Below are positions 32,294 to 45,178 of a stretch of DNA of 64,000 nucleotides, piece by piece. The translations under genes and the position numbers were made by a program. Origin of the DNA: Cladobotryum mycophilum. Taxonomy: Eukaryota; Ascomycota; Sordariomycetes; Hypocreales; Hypocreaceae. The stretch spans positions 2,418,001 to 2,482,000 of the forward strand of contig CM071589.1 in the NCBI GenBank assembly GCA_036429605.1, written 5' to 3'. Positions within the stretch are counted from its first letter, which is position 1. Every line of letters begins with the position of its first letter. Under the pieces are notes generated by a model. The model saw only the letters and a program-made list of their open reading frames with translations, made no database searches and had not been told where the DNA came from.

Positions 32294-35200
32294 CTCTGTG
32301 GGAATGGGCGTAGGGGCTTGCGGTAGAGTCTACGGACTAGAGGTTGTCTTGCAAACGTCAGGGGGTGGTTTGAACGTCAGTCAAAACGAGTAATTATATG
32401 ATTGGAAGCCTGGATGTCTTGGGAATGAGCAAAAAAAGGAACTTTCCACCGCACCCTCCAAGTAGACTAGGAGGATGTACCAAGATCTGCTGAGATGATA
32501 CCCCTTGAAGGGATTCCATACTTTGGTTCGACTTGGGGGAAAGGCATAGACACGGGGAGAGTGTGTTGCATGTGTAGGTGGAGTTGGATAGGAATGAAGG
32601 AGACCCAAGGAAGAAAGGAAAGGGAAAAGTGAAAGTGGGCGAAGAAAAACAAGAATGAATACTCCTCCAAATGCTCTCGGGTATCGACGAGGAACTTTTG
32701 TTCTCATCACATTAGGAGCCTACTCTACTAAAAGTGTATTGCCTGATTGGTATGTTTTTCATCTCAAGACACTTGAAGCGATAGTGATGTGAAAAATCCA
32801 ACTGGCTGTATCGTACAGATGGATGTTTTCATTCATTGGAGGGCATATCAGAGTTGTCGGCTTCAGTGTTTAAAATAAGTTGATCAGGAGAGGGGAAAAC
32901 GGTGTTAGGGGGAGAGGCTCGTCCGAAACGGACTGTTTATCTGGGTATTGTAATCGCGAAGACGAGATTGTGGAAACTTCAAATCTATCAACTAGACATT
33001 AGTTTCAATATAGGATTCTTTGAGATATGTGAAAGAAATTGAATCTTCGAGTTCTGATGAACAAGTCTAGAGGGAGTACCGCCGAGCCTAGTTCCATCCA
33101 AGGTCAGCATCTAGACATCAGAGGCAATCAAAGAAAAATGACCACAATAACCTAGACCTTCCTCTGACACTCCCTATTATAATTTGGGTCCATGGAGCAA
33201 CCCGGAGAGAAAGAGGCGATTTGCTTAGGTTTCCCCCTTGGGTCGTCGAGACTATAATGAGCTGTGCTGTTAGCCGATCGAGAAAGGGAGTTCTGTGAAC
33301 TTGTGGTTGGCAGATGACACAGGAATAGATCTGCTACCGCTTCCCATGGAGGAAACAATTCAGAGCCAGCATTTGTTAATTTTTCGAGAGTTGTGCGAGG
33401 GGTACCCACGAGTCGAGACCTTCCTGGCATCCTCGGAACGCCGCCAACCCGGTCGATCTTGGTCCAGAAACGAGGCAGTCTCCTCATGAGCGTCCTCCAA
33501 CCCCTTGCAGTGTCATAGAATCACGTAAAATTAGCCATGTCATGTCGTATCCGCCCCGCCAAGGGGCAGAAAAGATCATCACTTGAGTGGCAAATAAGGC
33601 TTCAACGCTGATATGCCGAGACTGGAACCGAACCCTTCCCCCCGACTGATGGAAACATCTCACGCTGAGGCAACAACACTAACGAAGCCTCCAAGCAGAT
33701 AGTTTGGGCGATTTTACTCCCTAGCAATGTCGAGAGTCACTCCGATGATGGGATTAGACCTCGTGTCATCCGAGAATTCCGTGCCGTCTGTTGAGGGGGA
33801 GACGGCTCAGGAGGAGCCCAACAAGGAGATGAGCGTGAGTGACAAACGGGGTTTATCTTGGATAGGACGATGCAGAGATGTGGCGAAAGACAACTTTCAG
33901 GGATGAGGCAGTCCTTTTTTTCTTCATTGTGCCACCCTCTTATGAAGGGGAGATACGAGCACCCCCTGAATACTCGGAATAAGGGTATCAACTCACCACT
34001 ACCCAAAATATCAACCTCCCATCTCTACATTGACTCTACTAACTACAATAAAAAACACTACATCGCTACCCACACTTACATGCCATAGAACTTACAGCAC
34101 ATGCACCACAATGTGAGGAAGTATTATTGTTCCCCCCAGTCCCAGCTCCAAAATATATCTCCATCACGTAAACAAACTCGGCGATATGCCGGCGAAAGAT
34201 AACTCTAATTCTCTTCATCTATTGTATCCATCAACCACCACCACCACCATACTCATCATCATCACCGCCTTCTTCGGCTTCTAAAAGAGTATCCCGAATT
34301 CAACTCACCCCCTCCCTTCCACCCCTGGAAGGGGCCAAGGTCAAACTAGTTCCACCACGCTGCGGCGGTAACGAATGTGTGAAATCCCGACACATCCCTG
34401 ATGAAGGAATTCATCCGACATCCCGGTACGATGAATGATTATACCCTTGTCTAGCCTCTAGTGACCAGGGCAGAAGGGGGAAGGGGGGGAAGGTGTGCTA
34501 CGATAAACTTGCTGAAACCCATTTGTCAAGTGTGCCAGACAAGATTCAAGCAACTCCAATCATCAGCAACACACCACACACACACACACACATCTCAACG
34601 AAGGCCTAACCCATTCCTTCAGATACCGAATTTCGTCCGCTTATGCACACAACAGATTGAGAGAGGGGAAAGAAAGAAAACCCCCCATTCCGATAACATC
34701 AACAAAAAGCCATAGCTGCCAAGACTCCAAGAAAATACATCATACGACCAATAGTTTGATCCAGCCACGGAGCCCAGAAGTAGTAGGGCAACTCAATTGA
34801 CAACCTCAAGAGCCAGCCGCGGGGGTCGCAAATTCGGGGTATTTCACTGACCGAGGTTATGTGCCGTGAGGAGAAGCGGTGCGGAGTAAGGGTGGTTGTT
34901 TGCAAGTTCAAGCAAGGTATTCAGATTAGCCCCCCGAGATTTGAGCTTTAGTCTTGTTTCTCGGTTCCCGGAAGCCTCAGTATTGATATGAAACGGGTTC
35001 TCAATTCTACTCAGACGTAATTGATAGCAATCACAGTAATGAGTAACAGTGTATAGTGGTAAAATATGTCCAATCCGTCTTTCCATCTAAAGAAATATGG
35101 ATGCGGTTATCCTCAGTGTATCAACAAAATTCGAGTCTTCTTAACTCAATATCAACAGAAAAGGAAAGAAAAAAAGGAAATCCAGACGCTTGCCCAAGTC

Positions 35201-35328
35201 CATCATAATTCATCAGAGTTCCAACTCTGTAAAAGCCCATAATCCCAGTCCTACCAAGCCCTTATCAACCATCAGCCAAAAGGTGGCGTATGCATGTCTG
35301 CAAAAGAATCGAATAGTAATCTGTCTCT
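32294..35328. other. 3.0-kb intergenic region
   Basis: The interval lies between the small gene and the 3' end of the sulfate transporter. It includes a (CA)n run near 34573-34591 and an AT-rich part after 35000. Open frames up to about 110 codons occur on both strands, but none has recognisable motifs. I see no tRNA or other RNA gene. Confidence 0.4.
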
Positions 35329-37482
35329 CTAAACCTCCAGGGTCTTCTCAACAAAGCGTTCGCTCTTCTCGTCGCCATCGCGGTGCAAGAGTGCATTGTC
35401 TAGCGTGCTGTAAACAATATCGGCGTGACCAGTTCGCTCCTCTCCCTCTCGCGCAAATTCCCATTCAGATCGCTGGAAACGCTCAAGAACCTTCTCGTTC
35501 ATGTTAACAAAGCGGAATTGCAGCTCCTTTCCAATGTAGCGACGCAGCTCCATCTTGAGCTCGATCAAAAGCAAAACTCCAGTAGAGTCAATGAATGACA
35601 CCATGCCAAAGTCGAGGACGACATATTGTAGAGGCGACTCGTCGGTGGAAATGGGAGTAATGTTCTTTCGGTGGCGGATTTGTCCAATGCGTCTGTTGGT
35701 AGATTGGTTCCATGTTCGGACGCCTGAATTGAGCAGTTCCTGCGCCTCGGTCGTTTGTTCGTAGCGAACCTTGACGTCCTCAATAATAGCCGTCTTGATT
35801 CGCTCAGAGTTGGGGAACAGGAGATCGGTGGAGAATCGAACAAGGTATGCCTCGGGAGGAACGTCGACTTCGTTGTTCTTGAATCGATGCAGAGCCCAGT
35901 GGGTGTTCTCTGTCTGGACACTTGACAAGCCAGTCCAGCTTGCAAAGGCGATTCGTAGCAAAGTGAAGACGAGAGAAAAGCCGACTGAAGTTGCGAGACC
36001 GATTTCGGTAGATGTAAAGAGCGTGACCCAGAAACCCAGCTGAGAGGCAATGAAATCAATAAAGGACATTCGCCAGTATCGGTAAAATAGACGAGGCGGG
36101 GAGATGAGATGAACGACAGCCATGATCTGCAGGCAAGAGTTAGCCAAGATGTAACATCGGGGGAAATACAGCTGAACAAATTTAGTCCACTTACAATGAT
36201 CGCCGCAAGCGTCGCCTTGGGAATCCAGTACAGTGCCGGTGCAAGCTCGTACAAAGTCAGAACAACGAACCCTGCCGTGAAGATAAAGTTCAAAGGGCTT
36301 CTGGAACCAGCCTCAGAGTTGACTGCGGTTCTGCTCATGGCCCCTCCAGTTGCCATTGCGCCAAACAGGCTGTTGACCATGTTATTTGCACCAAGGAAGA
36401 CGAGTTCCTGACTCTTGTCGATATTGTAGTTGTTTCGGAGACCGAATGCCTTGCCGACACCGAGATGCTCGACAGCCATGGCGATGAATGGGGCGAAAGC
36501 TCGAGGGGCCGCCTTGGCAAGAAGCGTAGTGTCGTGAGACTTGGGAGCAATGAGACCGTGGGTATCAACTTCAGTGACGGCCCACATATAGTGCTTCTCG
36601 CCACGATCCTTGTTAACGAGATAGGAAATCAGTGTATAGATGAAAAGAACGACAACGGCACGGCTGGTGCAGAAAAACTTGATCCACTTGCTCTTCTTCC
36701 CCCATCGCTTGCCAATCTGCTCCAAAACCCAGAGCATAGCAATGCCAGTGAAACCAATGCAAAGAGTCATGGGCTTGATCTTGTCAAGGTGGCCAAGAAC
36801 ACCGCGAATGATTTCAACGGTAGTGCTGCCGACAGTGAGACCAACGAGGGAACCGACCTGACCGAGCAGGATGACGAGGGCGACGGCGGAGATCCATCCC
36901 GTAAGGACTGGACCGGAGACGAAGTCGAGAAGAAATCCGAGCTTGAGAACACCGACGATGAGAGCATAGACACCGACCATGAAGGCAACGGCACTGGCGA
37001 TTGCTGCTGGCTGATAACCTTCCTTGGACAGTGCAGAGACTGCCTCTGCAGTGAGAAGGCCAAGGACGGAGGTGGGGCCAGTTGAGACCTCTGTTCACAG
37101 ACATCAGCTTTTCTCTCGACAGGTTAGGATTTATCACACATCACTTACCCTTGGAAGTTCCAAGGAAGACATAGAGCAAAGAAGGCAGCCAACTGGAGTA
37201 CAGTCCATGCTCGATGGGGATGGTAGCAATCTTAGCGTACGACAAACCCTGAGGAATGAACATGACACCAATAGTGATTCCGGAAATGAGGTCCTGTAGA
37301 AACCATCGATAGTCATATCGAGGTAGCCACTGGACAATTGGAGCCTTCTCGAGGATGTACTCTGCAGTAGCAGAAGGCAATCGACGAGAGACGGGTCCAA
37401 CCCAGCTCTTCGCCCTGTTGATGTTCGGGTCGGTTCGGAAAGCAGTGACGATGCTTTCCTTGGTCTTTGCTAGTTTCGACAT
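35329..37482 (-). CDS. SulP-family sulfate/anion transporter with STAS domain
   Basis: Three exons: 37482-37149, 37090-36195, 36126-35329, with introns of 58 and 68 nt; 675 aa. The product moves sulfate or a related anion across a membrane by SLC26/SulP transport. The N-terminal motif ISGITIGVMFIPQGLSYAKIA is the SulP signature region, followed by multiple hydrophobic helices (for example VAFMVGVYALIVGVLKLGFL, TGWISAVALVILLG). The C-terminal part carries a STAS domain with VVLDFGMVSFIDSTGVLLLI, where Asp/Ser-Thr form the nucleotide or phosphorylation loop. The length is shorter than high-affinity fungal sulfate permeases of about 780-840 residues, so it may be another SulP subgroup. It is preceded by an unusually long gene-free region. 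Confidence 0.92.
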
Positions 37483-40400
37483 GGCGATGATGACCCCCTC
37501 GGCAAGAACCGGTGGATCTATCGGAAAGTTGAAGGCTGCTAAGGTTTCTGGAGGTTCGGAGAGTTGGGACAGCTCTCGGAGATGGCAACTCTCGGTGTTG
37601 GAGAGGTGACTTGGTAAAAGAAAAAGTGGCGTTCAACAAACAAACTCTTGACTCGAAACTTATAAGTGAAAGACAAGTCCCCTTGAGCCTGTTTATGGTG
37701 AAAGCAAGACACTCGTGGAGATGAGGGACCGAGCAAGGACGGGAAGGGCGAGTCCTACGAGAGTTTATTATAGGATCGAGTATGGTCCACGATTTCGAGA
37801 GCTCCCCCGGGTCCGAAGAGCAGACCGCGAATAATAAACGACGATCGATAAGCTACAAGTAAGTAGCTTCTCGATTCATCCAGGGCCGCCATGTTCGAGT
37901 TTGAATCATGGACGGGCCAGGAGCTTGGGGTCCCTGCTTCTCGCAAATACCGATACACAAACACACACCCCAGGTGACGAACAGCAACCGTTGCATGTAG
38001 GACACCAACTTGGTTCAGCAAACGCCCTCCCCACCCCCCCCCCCGGGTGGCCGAGAACCCAAAAAGAAAAATGAGGTACACACACAAGGGAAAAGGTCAA
38101 TGAAGAGGGTTATTTTCCAAGAGGTATCAATCATTGGTTGGTTCGGACGGGGAAGGGGGAAGGTTTCACTTGGAGCTAAGAATATCCCAGAGGGCTGCCA
38201 GCCAACATCAGTCTATCAAAGACAGAAGCAAATGCCCTGGGAGAGAGCAATCAATCTCCCCACCCAGCACACCCTCCAACACGGGAACTTTGATGGTACG
38301 TGCACACTGGTTTCCCTTGCTGGAAGCAGCAAAACATCCTTGGAGACGGACCTGCAAGCCATGGCTCTCGGCTGTATGTACAGAAGCACTGGCCGGAGTA
38401 AGGCTGCGCGTGCAGATGACGGGCTGAATTCCTTCGGGACAAGTGCAGGTAAGAACCAACAACATCAAAATGGCCCTCCCCCTTGTCAACGGATACGTAT
38501 ACTCTTTAGACCTGGAGCACATAACGCGTTCGGTATGCATGGAGCAACGGCTATATCCGCCCCGGCGAAGACGAATCCACCTGGATCCAGCAGCCTAATC
38601 CACGGCCGTATGGACCTTATGCACCATTATACTTGCTACACTCCTTGGAATTGCTGCAGGTCCATGATAAATTCCCTCCATCACTTGATATCTCGTGAGG
38701 GTTCGGACTTGTTGCTATATTGCCATGGACCTCTGAAATATACAACCTCCCACGATCACGGAATGCAGAAATAACGTCCTAGGGCGTGTAAGTTGGAATG
38801 AGGCGTACAACGATCCAATGAAGCATCCGCCTAATGCATCAAGCACCAAGGTTAAACAAGGACAACCCAATCGCAAGACTTCCCCCTCAGTGGCGTCCCC
38901 TAGAAGGGTTGAGAATGTCTGAGTTGACTAGTTTCCCCTTGCCCTCCCAAGGTGACAAGGACGGACACTTGCGGCTGATTTGAAGACATCGGTTTACTGC
39001 TTGCAGAAAAATGTAGGATGGGGGTCATCCTTTTGTTTTCACAGTCAACGGTTTCTGTCTCTCCCCTTCTCTCTCTCCACTTTGTCTCTCTTTCATGTCG
39101 TTCAAAACAGCGGCCTTGATCGAAAAGCCATCAACATGGATCAAGGGAAAAAGTGGCTTTTCGGCTGATTACTCGTTCCTTGCACGGTTCTCACTCCCTG
39201 CTCTAGGGCTCACTTGGAGCGGGGGCGGGAATGAAGAAAAAGAGACCCACGAGATCGCGTCCGCCACTGTGCTCTTAGAAGCAACTGGCAAAAAAGTCAG
39301 AAAAGTTGTACCAAGTAGTCTTTTTCCCATATCATCCCCCCTCTCGTAAAAACAGAAAGATTGACGTCTGACCTGGTGCCGGTTTTCCGAGCTTGTGGGA
39401 CACGAACATGGGACAAGTCGACAGGGGATTTGACTGCCTTGTCTGCCAAGAATGCTACTCTGCATCTGCTCTCTGCTCTGCCCAACAAGGGAGAGGAGAC
39501 AAGGAAGGCGGAGACATATGCCATATGTGTCGTGTACCGGTGGTGTTCAATGAGATGTCTCCTTCGGTGTGATGAAGGTACCGCTGATCCTTGTCGCGTC
39601 TCCCTCGTGTCTCCTCCCCACTCGAGCCAATGCAGCTGCATCGACCCCGGCGGGGGAGGATACCTGTACATACATGATGATCCATGTGGGTGGTGTGTAG
39701 GTTGTGGAACCGCCGAGAAATCCACCAGATCTGTCCAAGAACCTTGGCTCTGCTGAATGATGAGCGCCAAGTCAAGGGCGCGCCGCGGCCGTCGGCACCA
39801 ACAGACTCATTGTCTCAAGCATCCATTGCAAATACCGACGAGTACTTTTATGTACAGGCAGTGCAGTGCCAATGTTGGATGCTTTCTTTTTCTTTTTCGA
39901 GGCTTGCCTTTATTGAGAGATGATTGTTCCGGTTTCTGGCATTCCGCACCGCAACGCACACTGATTCGTGGAGAGTGTTGGGAGGTTGTTGGTTCCAAGT
40001 TTTACTACGCACAGTAGCGCGCTGGGGAGGGACTCTGGAGTTGCTCCACCGGGTGATCTGGATGTGCCGCTGGGCTCCAGGGCTCTTAGTCGTTGGTCCA
40101 TGCCCAGTGCCACTGGAAGCCCACTGATGGGTGACGCGACGGATCACATTATCGCGGGAACCACTGAAGACGATGGCCCCAAGCCCAGCTAACGTCCAAC
40201 TGGAAATCCCACTGAAAGGGGGAGAAAAGAGTCCACTGTAAATGCACTCAAGGAGGTACCCCGCAAGTAGGCGTTTTCACTAAAACAAGCCACGGCCAAT
40301 ATCTACATGTCCTTGTAATAGCTCTGGAGATGATGCATTCATTACTTGAACATCCATGCCATGCCTACATACAAGTTAGTATATAGAACGTGACTAGAAG

Positions 40401-43400
40401 CCCGCCAAGACCGGGCAAGCAACGGTCCCTTGGATCACGTCGTAGTAAAAAAGGAAATAATAGTTCCCATCCATGCTATAACAAACCCGTTGGCTTGGGA
40501 ATGATTTTCATCAGGATGGCATCTCTTGGCTCATTTGCGTAGCTGGAACCACCCAAGGTAGGTAGCCAGCAGTGCCAGCTTACCATCTTCATTCAATGTC
40601 GGGTGGTAGTGATTACTATTACTCCGTACTTTCATCCATGCCTGTTGGTTCCAAATATTTCGTCTTACAGTACCTAGCCAATGCGTGTTCCGGAAGCAAA
40701 GACCATCACCACTAAGACTAAGACATACCTACATTGTACACACAAATATCCCCCATCCCATCACCCTCAGAGTTACATTGCTTCTTACGGGTGCTCATTA
40801 GCCGCTGATGAAACCCAATGACGAACCAAATTGCCATCACTGCATTGAAGAACAGCACCCTTGCAAGGCTATGGGCGGGCAGGCAGGCAAAAAACCCAGG
40901 GGAAAGAAAGGTGTCTGTGTTTGCCCTCGTCTCCGTGTTCCTATTCAGCCCGTCATCATGGGGCATGTTGCGCAACTCGCGGTTCGGCAGCTATATGGTA
41001 CGTGCTGCGCCGGTTGAGAAGCTTCAAACAAACCAAACAAAACAAAACAAAACAGTTTAATTATAGCAAGTGGAGCCTAGAATGGTTTTTGTGTTCAGTT
41101 GAAATAGTCTCCCTCTCTCTATCTCTGGTGTTTCACCGAACAAAAGGTCCTCCCTCATGCATTCCATCACGAGCAATGTGATGCATGAAGATTGCAGGCG
41201 CAAGATAATGCGTCTTTGGGACATCAGCGTATGCCGTTCTACATCCAAAGGTAAATTAATCTCCAGTCCTACCTTTCAAAACTCACGCCAGGTGTTTAGT
41301 CGTCACTGTTGATCAACGTCTTTGCCGGTATAGTTAGGAGTCCAAAACTACTTCCGCAAGTGTGTGCGTGCGTGTGTGCGTGTGTGTGGCATTCGACTCG
41401 TTGTTGACAGTTGATGCAGGACCTATCTTCGTCTCGCAATATCATTCCAAGTCCAGCCTCATCACGGGAGTTACTAGATGCAGCAAGAGGTTGCCCCCCC
41501 CCCCCCCCCCACGATGCCTCACTCAATCTGCCACTACGGAATACGGAGTACTATTCTGCTCCATGCATCTCCTTCATGCAGTAGAGTACCATTTGGCACC
41601 TTTGCACTATGAGAATGAATCGGACAGGACATGCCTGATCTCATCCCACAGGCACGAACCCATCCTTGCACCCATCTACACCACACACACACACACGAGG
41701 CCATCCCCAAACCCGTCCCTCCCACAACACACATTCACCAGTTCGCCCAACTCCTGTTGCCCATTGCCCATCCAGTCACGTCGAACGCTCGAAGCCGACT
41801 TTCGACCGATATCTCTTTCTGTGCCTCTATCCAACCTGTGGCAATACCCTCTCTTTTTCTCGCAAGGCTAACCATCTTTCTTGTGACCTCTCCTCATGCC
41901 TTATCAAAGCATGCAACTTCGCAATTTGGCAGGTCCCTTTTCCACCCTCGCCCCCCGTTACTCATAATGCTGCCCAATTTCGTCATTACAGCCTCTATAT
42001 TGCCTTGACATGCTGATCTCTGCGTCGGAGATATTACCCAATACCCAAGGCGCTCTCTCTCTCTATAAGCATGAGTAATGAACTGGTTGCCACTGGCTCA
42101 TTGGTAATTACTGATCATGGCCGGATCAACCCAGCTTCCCATATTAATTCCTCTTCACGACATGATGCTCACTCGCACATAGCTCGGTGATACGATAACG
42201 GAGAGTAGCTGCGTGTGAAGCTTGAATCAAGATTAATCAATCTCCAATATATGTAAACGTCGAAATGATACCAGCTAATGTCTAAGCTTCTTCATCAACC
42301 TTGACCAAGAAGCATCATTCTTCCTCCCTCGGTCATCCCACACATTACACCAACAAAGTCCACCCCCAGCACCCTTCATGCAGAAACAGCAAAACACGCA
42401 CAAGAAACAGCAAAACACATACACACCCTAGTCCAAAGCAATCTGAACGACATTAAGTGTCAAGGACTGGAAATCTGGGTTTCTCTAATGAACCCCCGTG
42501 GCAAACCGCTGGACCCCTTGCTTCCCCCCTTGCTTCCCCCCCCATGCACGCGTAGTGTCGGGTCGATGCCGACATATCCAGAATCCCTTGCCCATATACC
42601 ACACACATACACATGTACGCACACCACCATGACACGACGTGAAAAAGCACGTGTTTACTGTGCCAGCCCACCGCCCTCCCAATTTATTTTGGAGTTGCCC
42701 AAAAGGGGCATACAGCACAACACACACATCCAATACAGTCCAATCACACCAGCTCGTCCTACCTCCCTCTCCCCGGCTGCATCGGGAATCACAAAAGGAA
42801 CTTTTTTCTTTTTCTTTCTGTTCTTATTTACGCCTCTTCAAGATAAGCACGCATAACCCTAACAATGAAGCATGAAATTCTAAAATATCCCATATGGGTG
42901 TGCTCATCTCTGCAAACGAAAAAAGTTGAGTAAGCAATACGAGCAAACACAGAATGGGAAAAAGGAAAAAAGAAAGGGAGCCAATTTTTGGTTGTCTCAG
43001 CCAGATCTCGCGGCTTGCATCCAAGAAGAGCATAAGCCAAAAGAAAAGAACAGGGGTGATGGGAGGGCGTAACCATGGGGGCCAAACAAACGGCTTTTTC
43101 TCTTCCCAGTCCCAAAAAGAAAAAAGAAAAAAGAAAAAGGAAATCCATACATGGCAGCGCACAAGCGCCCGCTGCAACGGTGAAATGTCTCTCGTTTTGT
43201 CTCAGACAAACAGTAGTCCAGCAGCTTACTCCGTACGGAGTAGATTCTCCTTTAACTGCACGTTGGATCGATTCGAGAAACAGGCATATGCAAGTTGCAC
43301 TTCTCATCACACGTTAAAAAAAGAAGAAAAAGAAAAGAGAAAAACGACCCGATGAGAGAAGGATTTGAATAAATATAGAAACAGTGAAAATCTTTTTCTT

Positions 43401-43685
43401 TTTGAGGGAAATCCTGACATTTTTTCTTATCTGTCTAAGAAATACAAGGGGGAAAACAAATACCAAAAATAGCAGATCATCGTCCATCCCATCATACACA
43501 ACCATTCGCCCATTTTAACCCAAACGGAGAAACGCGATAAATAAATAAAAAAGAAGAAAAGTACTATATGTACATGCGGTGAATAAGAAAGTGAAAAAAT
43601 ACTAGTCATAGCAGGTCTCACCTCACGATGCTACCCACTGTTGGCTGAAAGCTTTGATTCCTCATCATGTCATCTCATTCCAAAA
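37483..43685. other. 6.2-kb gene-poor region
   Basis: This is the longest gap. It contains the promoter of the sulfate transporter and the 3' end of oxalate decarboxylase. It carries a C run at about 38033-38044, a C run at about 41494-41510, CA-rich strings (about 41682-41696 and 42598-42625), TACTCCGTA-type motifs at 40620, 41542 and 43227-43242, and a GGTAGGTAG at about 40557. The longest open frame is 254 codons (38010-38774, +), without known motifs and with a C-run-coded Pro string, so I do not call it a gene. A long leader or long noncoding RNA is possible. Confidence 0.4.
43227..43242. repeat. 16-bp perfect palindrome TACTCCGTACGGAGTA
   Basis: Two copies of the recurrent 9-mer TACTCCGTA overlap head to head and give a perfect palindrome. 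It sits about 440 bp downstream of the oxalate decarboxylase stop codon. Confidence 0.9.
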
Positions 43686-45178
43686 TTATGGTCGTGTAAT
43701 CTCATCCTTCTCCGCGTCCTTGATCTGGTCCCAAAACTTCTCGCCCGACTCCTTGTCGTCCGCGAAGAGCGTGTCGAGCACCTGTCTCTGGGGTGTCTCG
43801 CTCATCCACTGGAACAGGGAGAAGTCCCTAAACTCGTCCGCGCGGAAGATTTCGAGCATTTCGACCGGCTCATCGCCAATGTTCTGTACAAAGTGACCCA
43901 TGTTCTTGGGGACGATGCCCACGTCGCCGGCAACGTAGTCGAATGTTCGGGCATTGCCCTCCGCAGCGAAGACGGTGACACGTGCGCGGCCACTGATGAA
44001 GAAGGACCACTCGTCGGCGTTGGGGTGCCAGTGCATCTCACGGATGGCGCCGGGCTCAATGATGGCGTGGGCGGCGGAGATGGTCTTGGAGATGGGGAAG
44101 TTGTTGGAGTCGGTGATGCGGACCTCGCCGCCGCTCGTCTTCTTGGCCTCCTGCTCCAGCATCCTGTGCGTGAACTGGTACTTGGACTTTTTGACATTCT
44201 TGCCGGTGGGACGCTCATCCTTGATGGGGCCAGGCAAAGAGCCTTGGAAGATGTATTTCTCGTGCTTGGGAAGGTGGTCAAAGACCTCGGGCGCGAGGTG
44301 GAAGTTGTCAGCGATGACCGACTTGGGCGTGTGAGCTGTGTGCAAAAAGCTTGTCAGTAGAATGTTCCATCAATGAATCCGTTACAAGGCGTCAAGTCAA
44401 TCAAGCGCTCAACTTACCCAGCCAGTCGGTCAAGACAAAGGTCGACTCCTCAGAGAAGCTGCCATCGTCAAAGATGAGCAGAAACTCGGTTCCGTTCTCA
44501 CCCAGACCCTGGAGAGAGTGAGGAACACCGCTAGGGAAATACCAAAGATCACCCTTCTTGAGATCGTCGATAAAGTTGCCGCCCTCGTAGTCCAATGCCG
44601 TGACGCGAACCTCGCCATCGAGGACGTAGGCCCACTCGGCTTCCTTGTGCCAGTGCAGCTCTCGGATGACGCCGGAATCGAGACGCATGTTGACTCCGGC
44701 GAGCTCCACGCTGGTGGGGAGCTCTCGGACCGTGGTCTGTCTCGTCCAGCCGCCCTCCTACAGAAATCGGTGAGTAAAATTGCAATCCGAAAAAGAAAGA
44801 AAATATCTCGGCATGACGTACCTCAATTCGCACGTGAGAGTCGGTAAAACTCCAGCGCAGGTTAGGCAGGTTGCCATGATCAGTGCTGGGTGGTCGAATC
44901 ATATCCGGGCTCTGCCGGGATCGATCGCGGTTGTATGGTCCGAGAACGGAGGCACCGTGACCGTTTCGCCATGGCAGAGGGTCGAGCTCCTTGCCAATGG
45001 CATCCACGTAGTGATCATCGGGGTCGCGATGCTTCGGTGTGTAAGGCTTGGTGCTGTCGAGGAATTTCTGGGGGAGGTCAAGGCCATTGAGCAGTCGCTG
45101 GCGCGGGCTGTCCTGGTGAGGCAGCGCGACGGTGACGCCGGCTCCCATGAGGAGCAATTGAGCTGTTGTGAGCTTCAT
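43686..45178 (-). CDS. Secreted bicupin oxalate decarboxylase
   Basis: Exons 45178-44822, 44757-44418 and 44335-43686, with introns of 64 and 82 nt; 448 aa. The enzyme converts oxalate to formate and CO2 using Mn. Residues 1-20 are a signal peptide (MKLTTAQLLLMGAGVTVALP). Cupin 1 has ligands His154, His156, Glu160 (HWHKEAEW) and His199 (VPHSLQ). Cupin 2 has His334, His336, Glu341 (HWHPNADEW) and His380 (MGHFVQN). The lid in the first cupin reads SEEST at 221-225; the reference bacterial enzyme has SENST, and the Glu equivalent to its catalytic Glu162 is kept as Glu222. This favours decarboxylase over oxidase. Likely role: removal of extracellular oxalate and pH control. Confidence 0.94.

Noticed and set aside
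33620..33660. tRNA-like GGTTCGGTTCC on the minus strand
   Set aside because: No complementary T stem or cloverleaf could be drawn.
34725..34780. CATACGACCA string as in the start of fungal 5S rRNA
   Set aside because: The sequence after it does not follow 5S rRNA.
38010..38774. 254-codon open frame (+)
   Set aside because: No motif, poor codon pattern, Pro string from a C run, and no plausible start context; kept only as a gap remark.
39297..39770. 157-codon frame (-) overlapping a 131-codon frame (+)
   Set aside because: Both frames look random; no family-like sequence.
41362..41871. 169-codon frame (+)
   Set aside because: Contains Pro and His-Thr strings from C and CA runs; simple-sequence artefact.
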